A stretch of DNA of 64,000 nucleotides from Sinotaia quadrata (taxonomy: Eukaryota > Mollusca > Gastropoda > Architaenioglossa > Viviparidae): contig CM054183.1 of assembly GCA_028829895.1 (NCBI GenBank), forward strand, positions 76,185,571-76,249,570. Reading direction: 5' to 3'. The translations under genes were made by a program, and so were the position numbers. Positions 58,801 to 64,000 of the stretch are shown in pieces; within the stretch, counting starts at the first letter, position 1; every line of letters starts with the position of its first letter. A model generated the notes under the pieces. The model worked only from the letters and a program-made list of their open reading frames with translations. It did no database searches and was not told the origin of the DNA.

Positions 58801-61424
58801 AAATGTCTCAGCTTCCTCAAATAAAAAGTAACGATTTCTATTTAATCTGTTTAATAGTAACCTACAAATAGAACAATTCATATTTGATTTATATAATACA
58901 TATACAATAATAATTACTGTCAACCCGGTAGCACTCTTGCTCAATAAATCTAAAACTCATACAAAGTTAAGAATTTTCCTCAACCCATCAATCACATGCC
59001 TATAATAACAAGAAATCCTCCTGAATTCATATACACTAATAATGTTGAAGAATCCATCCAAATTATAAAGAGTTATAATTCCTTCCCAACCAAAAAAAAA
59101 AAAAGTAAAAACCCACATAACAATTCCACTGCCATTCCCAACTAAGTCTTCATAAACAACCATTCCTTATTCCACCAGATTTACAAACCCATCAAGTCTA
59201 AGTAAACAACTTACCCACACCTCCAAATAAATAATTAAAATACCATGGTGTAACTATATTCTTATAGATATAAATATTATAAATTTATAAATAATTATAA
59301 ATATAACATGCCAAGAATTTTCAGTACTTCTCAAGAACATTAATTTTCATTCTGAAGATTTTAAAAAATTATTGCTAACCATAAATTTGCAGGCATCACA
59401 AAGAAAGAGTATAAAACTATACCTCATTAGTTTAAATAGACATATTATTTTACTTTTTAAAAACGTATTTAATGACTTATTTAATTAGCAAAGATTACAT
59501 CAAAAATGCTTTAGAAAGTGAAATTCATAATAGTAACTGATAATGAAAGGTTAAGAACAAAGAATGGTAGACACAAAGTAGCAAAGTAAAATATTTTTGG
59601 AAATGTAAATACATATTGCAAATGTGGTAAATATACATATTTATGCTAAAATAATTTCTGAGAATGACTCAGAATTTGGATTTGCAGACAATAGCAATTA
59701 AACAATTGAACAGTTTAAAAATTATAATTCATTTTCTTTTGCAATTTGCTCAAAACCATTTTCAAAACTATCAAGTCCATTATCTTATCCATCCATTCAA
59801 ATCTGCATTAATACACAATGTCTAAATTAAACATTCAATGTATTAAGATAAAACATTTGGTTTACTGTACACAAGAAAAGTTAATCAAAACTAGTTTATA
59901 AAATACACAACTATTGACTTTTCTGGCTGTTATATGTAAGAAATTTTCTTGCTAATTAAAACCACCTAAGGTGAGCCTACTTTAAAATAAAATATTTTAA
60001 AGCCTCATAAAAATAACTGAGGTTTCTGGTTATTTCCAAGAACTCTCTAAGAGACTATTCAAATAGTCACATTTCTTTTACAATATGCTTGCTTCTTTCA
60101 AGAATGCATTCTGAGCTAGATCAATATTTATTTGTCTTTAGTATTTAATGTCTCTTAGATTGTCTGGTGAAAGATTTTCCTTTTTTTAATCTTAGCAATA
60201 TACCAAAGAATACAGTTTATAGCAAAAGAACAGTTTATTTAAATATGCCAAAAAACCCCATTTTAATTAATAATACGCAAAAAACACACTATGTGGTGGT
60301 GGTGGTGAGGTAGCAAATATCAAATTTATCTTCATCTGTATTTTCCAAATTATCTGAAGATGTTAATGTGTTTAAAAATAATATTTATCTAGAAGATAGC
60401 ACACAAACAAAGACTTAATTTACACAAAGCAACTGTAAATTATTTTACCTTTGCTAGGATCCACCTCAATGTAGGTCAGCATCTGTTCCGTGCTGGCATG
60501 ACTGTTAGTTTCTAAGATCAGGTCCAGCAGTAGACGTTCTGTAGAAGCACTCTTATACTGAAATGACCTTTGCAACTTGTCTCGAAAGTCTACAAACTCG
60601 CGAATCTGAATTGGCATAAGATCAATGGCATTTTCATTGTTAATCTTTAATAAATCATATCTGATTAAAATTGGCATATAAATCTTCCAGGTATAAATAC
60701 AAAATAGTTTGTACCCTACTTAGTGTGCTAGCTAAAAATCTCCAGGTATTTATTTATTAATATATTTAGAGGTACATTAACAAGTACATCTTCCAGTGAT
60801 TGAAATACATCTTAGTATAAAACATATATATCTTTTATTAGCTAAAATAACATAAGTTAGATTCAAGAAATCCAAAGTTTTTAGTGATGAGGGCTGCATA
60901 ACATTCAGAATATGATTAAAAGTTAATGCATTAGTTTTCACATTATTATTAATTTTTATATTTAAGTTATAGGTCTTGTATGTGTATAAACTTGTATATG
61001 AAAACAATAAATAGAAAATACTGACATGTACAAGGGATATGGGAAATGGGTATTAAAGGTATAAAGTGAACCATGAGATGGGGATGGGCATTAAAGGTAC
61101 AAGTGAACTGAGAAACAGGATATAGAGAAAAAGGACATTAAAGGTACAAAGTGAACTGAGAAACAGGATATGGAGAAAAGGGGCATTAAAGGTACAAAGT
61201 GAACTGAGAAACAGGATATGGAGAAAAATGACATTATAGGTAAAAAAGTGAACTGAGAGATGCAGAAATGAAGTGAGTGGCAGTAGATGTAGAAGACTAA
61301 TAGACTAATAAATCATCGTTCAAAATAAATGTTCATCACAATAATAACTGAGTAAAAGAAAATCTACTATAAATACCTTTCCAAATGACCCATACTTGTA
61401 AGAAGCAAGAAGATACTCTGTTGT
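37681..61424 (-). CDS. NAA25: NatB auxiliary subunit NAA25 (MDM20), C-terminal half, 11 exons
   Basis: NAA25 is the ribosome-anchoring auxiliary subunit of NatB. With the catalytic subunit NAA20 it acetylates proteins that start Met-Asp, Met-Glu, Met-Asn or Met-Gln during translation in the cytosol. Exons in order of transcription: 61377-61424, 60449-60605, 58446-58518, 52913-52955, 49971-50213, 48606-48729, 44960-45019, 44268-44365, 42263-42373, 41678-41827, 37681-37803. All borders have GT and AG, all phases agree, and the sum is 1230 nt (409 residues plus TGA). From memory of the human protein, blocks align throughout: YKYGSFGK to YKYGAFEK, TERLLLDLILE to TERMLLDLLLE, DNRDFTV--FWDP to DNRDLNV-FSWDP, LLRPMKM--KQSRKKK to VLRPYKLNLQKKKK, PPVFDNF to PPVFTSF. 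The missing N-terminal half (TPR repeats) must lie beyond the right edge. Introns are 0.4 to 5.5 kb and full of repeats. Confidence 0.93.
38756..40052. mobile_element. DNA transposon relic with perfect 34-bp terminal inverted repeats
   Basis: The two ends are exact inverted copies of 34 bases, starting TGTGACCTGTCACC and ending ACTTAAGTCG. Flanking bases allow a TA target duplication (38754-38755 and 40053-40054) or a 4-bp ATAT one. It is 1297 bp long and lies in the last intron of NAA25. Inside is an acidic open reading frame with one frameshift, too short for a transposase, so this is an internally deleted or non-autonomous copy. The superfamily is not certain; a TA duplication would suggest Tc1/mariner-like integration. 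Confidence 0.85.
39288..39670 (+). pseudogene. Frameshifted acidic ORF of the 34-bp-TIR element
   Basis: It starts MEKRIANLLNSCKESNI and continues to a Ser/Asp/Glu tract (FSSESDTDSE). Near 39450 the reading frame shifts by one base and goes on as DEADDSGTSVASVS, then SESDSDTEIEEPD, ending ENWSCGCKQ before a TAA at 39668. Such acidic N-termini are common in transposon proteins. The Cys-rich end (WSCGC) hints at a zinc-binding part that is cut off here. Function not recognised. Confidence 0.55.
40780..41110. repeat. About 45-bp minisatellite in the last NAA25 intron
   Basis: aaccacaaatcacattacaagc followed by aatttcagcaagatctctg-type units, seven diverged copies. Confidence 0.85.
41471..41660. 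repeat. 47-bp tandem repeat, four copies, beside an NAA25 donor
   Basis: gtgaatttaattaaactaag at 41471, 41518, 41564 and 41611. The array ends 17 bases from the donor of the exon at 41678. Confidence 0.95.
41678..41827 (-). CDS. NAA25: NAA25 exon 10 of 11 visible
   Basis: 150 nt, phase 0 at both ends. Acceptor tctttttaag, donor GTATGT. It encodes 50 residues from PPVFDNFNALVTELQ to SLCLTKTLTDAE; PPVF--F marks the family at this point. Confidence 0.9.
42263..42373 (-). CDS. NAA25: NAA25 exon 9 of 11 visible
   Basis: 111 nt, phase 0 at both ends. Acceptor actttgtttcag, donor GTAAAA. It encodes 37 residues including SHLLRPMKMSW and KQSRKKKAQ, the counterpart of ESVLRPYKLNLQ followed by a lysine run. 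Confidence 0.9.
43725..44140. repeat. About 33-bp minisatellite
   Basis: gactgaaaaaagttaataatgtataagaca-type units, about twelve diverged copies in an NAA25 intron. Confidence 0.92.
44268..44365 (-). CDS. NAA25: NAA25 exon 8 of 11 visible
   Basis: 98 nt: two bases then 32 codons. Acceptor ttttgtgtcag, donor GTAGTA. It encodes LVEDTKHSLVHEEDGHASL and LLEHLVMSAE, matching the acidic segment and LLENLVFFVE of the family. Confidence 0.88.
44680..44700. repeat. AC microsatellite
   Basis: Ten AC units. Confidence 0.95.
44960..45019 (-). CDS. NAA25: NAA25 exon 7 of 11 visible (60 nt)
   Basis: 60 nt: two bases, 19 codons (SAELTDEVLLKSSLSDILH), one base. Acceptor ttttactttgttatag, donor GTAATT. Skipping it would keep the frame but leave about 20 residues short against the family, so I include it. 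It fills the place of the helix ENSFKSLLDQLKDVF. Confidence 0.78.
45245..45365. repeat. Short minisatellite, agcaggaaagggaca
   Basis: Six or so imperfect units of about 17 to 20 bases. Confidence 0.8.
46756..47115 (+). mobile_element. Dispersed intronic repeat, copy 1
   Basis: It starts aagccacctatctgaaaatt and matches 63678-64000 in the same orientation over more than 300 bases (for example tatggtgtcttgagtatgc, gtaaaatataatacattctc, ttttactctgaatcaaa). No coding sequence; family not recognised. Confidence 0.8.
47500..47985. repeat. 74-78-bp tandem repeat, five copies
   Basis: gtgtaatgtgttgctacata at 47681, 47759, 47833 and 47907 (one base changed at 47833). Each unit has cttactttttcag just before, which looks like a plus-strand splice acceptor, but the host gene runs on the minus strand. 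Confidence 0.95.
48606..48729 (-). CDS. NAA25: NAA25 exon 6 of 11 visible
   Basis: 124 nt: 41 codons plus one base. Acceptor gattgtgcag, donor GTAAGC. It encodes YPLQGPFRTRMSGYLKG, then LVECFLRIYDLHDNGL, matching YPFLGPVPTRMGGF and VNDIYELDTSGL of the family. Confidence 0.92.
48770..49300. repeat. About 35-bp minisatellite
   Basis: cattagcaaacaaacaccaaaatcattccattaagt-type units, about fourteen irregular copies, starting about 40 bp upstream (minus) of the NAA25 exon at 48606-48729. Confidence 0.9.
49971..50213 (-). CDS. NAA25: NAA25 exon 5 of 11 visible
   Basis: 243 nt, phase 0 at both ends. Acceptor aatctctgcag, donor GTGAGT. It encodes 81 residues from KAWLHCRDLMLRILVAAVMAG to FAEPKK. 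The middle (NRCTRNGIPHANDHDCLTNG) is hydrophilic and likely a variable loop; the end, VVRELLPRFTAHMEF, fits the helix before the family's FIEKD. Confidence 0.9.
50910..51380. repeat. About 34-bp minisatellite
   Basis: atgagttaacactgtgtggtgattcattagtacc-type units, about thirteen irregular copies. Confidence 0.92.
51385..52900. other. NAA25 intron, no element recognised
   Basis: AT-rich DNA between the array and the exon at 52913; nothing coding. Confidence 0.5.
52913..52955 (-). CDS. NAA25: NAA25 exon 4 of 11 visible (43-nt micro-exon)
   Basis: 43 nt: one base then 14 codons, FRIQELKLMSFKEE. Acceptor gttgtttcag, donor GTAAAC. Joined to the next exon it reads KLMSFKEEKAWLHCRDLMLRIL, which lines up with KKLSLEEETLWLRIRSLTLRLI of the human protein. 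The intron before it is 5.5 kb and holds the hAT MITE and the nested transposon. Confidence 0.88.
53194..53257. repeat. CTAT then CATC microsatellite
   Basis: Six CTAT units followed by nine CATC units. Confidence 0.96.
53550..53864. mobile_element. hAT-type MITE, 315 bp
   Basis: Ends are inverted copies of CAGGGGTGCACAAA. An 8-bp target duplication, ctatagag, is intact on both sides (53542-53549 and 53865-53872). Both features are typical of hAT elements. The inside has no coding sequence. It sits in the NAA25 intron between the exons at 52913 and 58446. Intact ends and duplication suggest a fairly recent insertion. Confidence 0.93.
54365..54480. repeat. Minisatellite of tatcat...gaatg...tactattcatca, left part
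   Basis: Same family as the array at 57855-58270. The two parts flank the gene-like element at 54849-57570, which may have inserted into a single older array. Confidence 0.8.
56149..57236 (-). mobile_element. Internally deleted piggyBac element with TTAA duplication, nested
   Basis: TTAA at 56145-56148 and 57237-57240 flanks 1088 bp. Ends are imperfect inverted repeats, CTCTTTTCTGGGCAGA and CTCTTTACCGGGCGGA. Removing it together with one TTAA restores a continuous host frame (NHSSLKYPDLES), which supports the insertion borders. Inside, on the minus strand, is the start of a piggyBac transposase. The terminal sequence near 57180-57236 has repeated gggcga words. Confidence 0.88.
56430..56996 (-). 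pseudogene. piggyBac transposase N-terminal fragment
   Basis: It starts at ATG 56996 (MDFLVSSIVNEKF), then a likely short intron with donor GTAAGA, then EENASDSENIEEE and a stop. It resumes as FFYQLFKEETFDKIT, WKETNATEIKAYFGL, MILIGIHNLPKK and YISSDDRL before a stop near 56440. FGLMILIGIH and the Ser-Asp-Asp stretch are the first block of the DDE_Tnp_1_7 domain. The catalytic Asp residues further on are deleted. Confidence 0.8.
57855..58360. repeat. Minisatellite of tatcat...gaatg...tactattcatca, right part
   Basis: About 36-bp units, twelve or so copies, holding the piggyBac-end relic at 58278-58316. Confidence 0.88.
58278..58316 (+). mobile_element. Isolated piggyBac end (relic)
   Basis: About 36 bases, aaaaaggaaaaacatctgcc followed by cagtaaagggTTAA, match the end of the piggyBac at 56145-56185 read in reverse, with three or so differences. 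Repeated words like tatgcattat lie on both sides, so only the end remains. Confidence 0.6.
58446..58518 (-). CDS. NAA25: NAA25 exon 3 of 11 visible
   Basis: 73 nt: two bases, 23 codons, two bases. Acceptor cttttctag, donor GTGCGT. It encodes RANLEELSDNRDFTVMNFWDPPS, matching the family block W-DLRDNRDLNVF-SWDP. The donor was chosen from phase; a second GT five bases on would break the frame. Confidence 0.88.
60449..60605 (-). CDS. NAA25: NAA25 exon 2 of 11 visible
   Basis: 157 nt. Acceptor ccaattcag, donor GTAAAA. It starts in phase 0 and ends with one base. It encodes IREFVDFRDKLQRSF, then STERLLLDLILE and MLTYIEVDPSK. The TERLLLDL-LE block is the clearest NAA25 signature in the window. Confidence 0.92.
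61040..61260. repeat. 47-bp tandem repeat, four copies
   Basis: cattaaaggtacaaagtgaactgagaaacagg-type units in the NAA25 intron between exons at 60449 and 61377. Confidence 0.92.
61377..61424 (-). CDS. NAA25: NAA25 exon 1 of 11 visible
   Basis: 48 nt, phase 0 at both ends. Acceptor ttctctccag, donor GTATTT. It encodes TTEYLLASYKYGSFGK, matching the family's TSEYIIQAYKYGAFEK. Exons further upstream are not in the window; no match to the preceding ALRFFHSNQ-type block was found in 61425-64000. Confidence 0.9.
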
Positions 61425-63400
61425 CTGGAGAGAAAATAAGATAATTAATATAAATCAAATCTTACATGTGAAAATAAATAAATAATAGCTTAAAAATTTG
61501 CCTAGATAGAATTATCTCTTTTATATAAGACATTATATAAATGTTTGAATTTGAAAAACTTTTCAATTTTGTAGTTCATGGCAACAACTGACAACTATTA
61601 CTCAAAACTTTATGCAAAATTTTGCCATGCAATCAAATTGGAAAAATTATGAATCAGTGTACTTGTGCAAATCATAAACAGCACATAGCTTTATATTAAT
61701 AATAGTAAAAGTACAATGGACATGCATAACATTGAAATGAATCTAGTCTAAAGATGGTAACTTCCCAAAAGGAACAATCTGATTAACTGAAATACAGAAT
61801 ATCAGCTCGTTCTATAGCAGAGCGTCATAGCAGCTACTGCCAACTGTTTGGCACTTTTTTACATGGTCTTAAATTACTGGCTCACATCAGATTTATTGAA
61901 AATTTTACTATGATTTCTGATGGGTTTTATTTTTTCTTAATTGCAGATGTGTAATTAATTTTTGATTTATGTACACCTATTAAAATTAATTTAAATTCAC
62001 TTTCCACATTTGCATCCATACCATAAAGATAGAAAACAGTTTTCGTGCAATAATTAAAAACACTCTTGGTAAATTAATAATTAATATTAGTTGGTAATTG
62101 CCTAAAAACAGTTGTACATGTAATGAATTACTAAAATAGATATTTCTTGCAGTTTCAATTTGTTTTGTGTTGTTAACTTGATTAATTATTTATATGATTA
62201 ATTAACTATCAATTAATCACCTGTTGTTTAATTACTTTGCAATATCTGATTTAATAAAAAAAAAAAATCTACTGAATAAGATGCTTCTTATATTAAATAT
62301 ATATTCATCAAATCCCTATCATCATCTTTTAATCTGAATTTATATGAATGCACTTTATTACATCAGTGGCTGCTTGTGTGTTGCATCATAATAATTAATA
62401 AGTTACTTTCTATACTGTAGCATTACTTTTAATACTATTCATAACATAGATTTTCTTGAATAGATAACCTTATTACTCTAGCTGGTACATCCATTAGAAT
62501 TTGATCATTATTATCATGCAACTGCAAAAACTACTTGTGTACAAAAGAATAGTTGAAGTAACTTGATCATAATTAAATATTTTACTTTACAGTTTATGGT
62601 TTCATAATATGCATATTAGCAGAGTTATAAAATTTTGTTGCACTAATTATACCACCACTAGTAAGGTGGAAAACTGGGACTTTCCCCCTAGAATTCTAGC
62701 CATTTCTTTTTTTTGTAACTGTACTTGATTGTTACTTTAGATCATGTATACATAATATACAAATAATTGTAATATTAATAAGAAGAAATGCATATACTTA
62801 AACTTTATAAGACTATCCAACTATTAAATTAATATAACAATGGTCATTAATTGTTAAATTTAAATGCTTTTGATTTACAATACTAACAGTACACACAAAA
62901 AATAAACACAAATAACATTTATAAAGACATTCATGCACAAACATACAAATATATATATATACAGAAATATAAAAGAAACTACTCTTCTAGTAGGTAAAGA
63001 AATTAAAAAAATTATATATATATAGATATATAATATGAATAATAATCACTCAATTAAAAAAAAGACTATACTGCTATTCTCTATATTGTACATTGTTAAA
63101 AAATTAGGTAATTTTAAATTATATACAGAATGATAATCACTTCTTTAAAAAATAACTATACTGCTATTCTCTAAATGTTAGTACAGATCGTTAATACTAT
63201 CACTAATAGTAGTGAATATCAGTATTAAATTAATATATAATATGACAATTAAAAAACTACTTAAAAAGCTTTTGTCATTCATATAAAAATCAAACATACT
63301 CATTTTAATAATAGTTAGAAATATGTCTATTAACTTAACGATGACGACAAATGTATGGCATGTAGTACAGTTACTATATATTATCAGAAAAATAACTTAC
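61425..63400. other. Presumed NAA25 intron
   Basis: AT-rich; no block matching the part of NAA25 just upstream of TEYLLASYKYG was found on the minus strand, so the next exon lies further right. Confidence 0.5.
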
Positions 63401-63535
63401 CAGACATGGTCATCATCAGTCATTGCTTCCTCTCTATCTCCAACATCATTCAAAATTGTATATGAACTACTATCAGATGAACTTTTGCTGTCATCAGCAT
63501 GAATTGGATCAAAGTGGTAGGGTGTACCACAAAAA
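63401..63535 (-). CDS. Possible acidic exon of unknown family
   Basis: An open stretch on the minus strand reads GTPYHFDPIHADDSKSSSD, then TILNDVGDREEAMTDDDHV, and ends at a strong donor, GTAAGT (63395-63400). An in-frame stop lies just upstream, with no clear acceptor. The PY-F-P plus acidic serine pattern resembles the N-terminus of some transposon-encoded proteins, and it does not match NAA25. Low certainty. Confidence 0.25.
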
Positions 63536-63677
63536 ATTTAAATCAGAAGCCTTTTTGATTCAATTCGTGATGTCACTTCTGCTTGTTTTTACCCAGAGAG
63601 TGGATTATGTGTCTTAGTAAAGGTACAAATCTCATTCACGAACTATGTTTGACCTAGATTCCATTTCACTTGGTCGT

Positions 63678-64000
63678 TAAGCCACTTATCTGAATATTAT
63701 GGTGTCTTGAGTATGCATTTTCTAATTTATTACAAGTGCATTTATATAATGAAGAGCTATGTTAGCATAGAGTTTGTAAAATATAATACATTCTCTGAAA
63801 AGAACTTCTGCATTTTTATCAATTAGAATATACCCTTCAGTTATAATTTTAATTTAGACACTTCATAACTGAATTTTTTTACCTTTTTTACAGTGCATCA
63901 AAATGAACTTTTATTCAAATATTTCATAAACTACTTGAGGTTTTTTCTTATAATTTTGCAATACTATTATGTAAATACTTTTGTTTTACTCTGAATCAAA
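63678..64000 (+). mobile_element. Dispersed intronic repeat, copy 2 (cut by window edge)
   Basis: Second copy of the repeat at 46756-47115, roughly 80 percent similar by eye, running into the right edge. Both copies start at the same point, suggesting a true element end at aagccac. Confidence 0.8.

Noticed and set aside
1..64000. CRISPR array or other prokaryotic system
   Set aside because: Tandem arrays here have no unique spacers between units, and split genes show the DNA is eukaryotic.
1..64000. tRNA genes and tRNA-derived SINEs
   Set aside because: I looked for TTCGA/TTCAA arms with a matching acceptor stem and found none I can support; a covariance search would be decisive.

Overview
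This is nuclear DNA from an AT-rich, intron-rich animal genome, most probably a marine lophotrochozoan and likely a mollusc. The basis is two split genes with animal-type introns, an R4/Dong-like LINE, piggyBac and hAT elements, and a very high load of private minisatellites. The mollusc call is inference, resting on the repeat content and on a chitin-binding gene of the kind common in shells and cuticles. No bacterial-style gene, operon, CRISPR array, rRNA or convincing tRNA is visible. Most open reading frames are translations of tandem repeats and are not genes. ||| LEFT PART (1-24 kb): dense minisatellites and microsatellites. On the minus strand, two exons of a chitin-binding (CBM14/peritrophin-A) protein lie at 10680-10854 and 7309-7799. 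They join in phase and give one complete six-cysteine domain followed by the start of a second. The second exon carries five in-frame copies of an 87-bp unit, each holding a half domain plus a splice-donor-like sequence. A decayed R4-type LINE lies on the opposite strand in the intron between them (about 7.96-10.29 kb). Two more fragments of the same family lie at 19.3 kb and 23.3 kb. A 1.24-kb insert at 15.55-16.79 kb splits a minisatellite and has LTR-like ends. ||| MIDDLE (24-37.6 kb): AT-rich, with no coding exon I can support, and many tandem arrays. It is intergenic or the 3' flank/3' UTR of the next gene. ||| RIGHT PART (37.68-61.42 kb and probably beyond): the 3' half of a minus-strand gene for NAA25 (MDM20), the auxiliary subunit of the NatB N-terminal acetyltransferase. 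Eleven exons, 48 to 243 nt long, join without a phase conflict into 1230 nt (409 residues plus stop) that match the C-terminal part of the family from end to end. The N-terminal TPR exons must lie beyond the right edge. Its introns hold mobile DNA: a 1.30-kb element with perfect 34-bp inverted ends (38756-40052), a 315-bp hAT MITE with an 8-bp target duplication (53550-53864), and a multi-copy invertebrate gene-like element (54849-57570). A 1.09-kb deleted piggyBac copy with a TTAA duplication is nested inside that last element. ||| The two host genes show no functional link. NAA25 acts in the cytosol at the ribosome, and the chitin-binding protein is presumably secreted matrix. What stands out at window scale is the repeat biology: nearly every kilobase has its own tandem array, some inside coding sequence.
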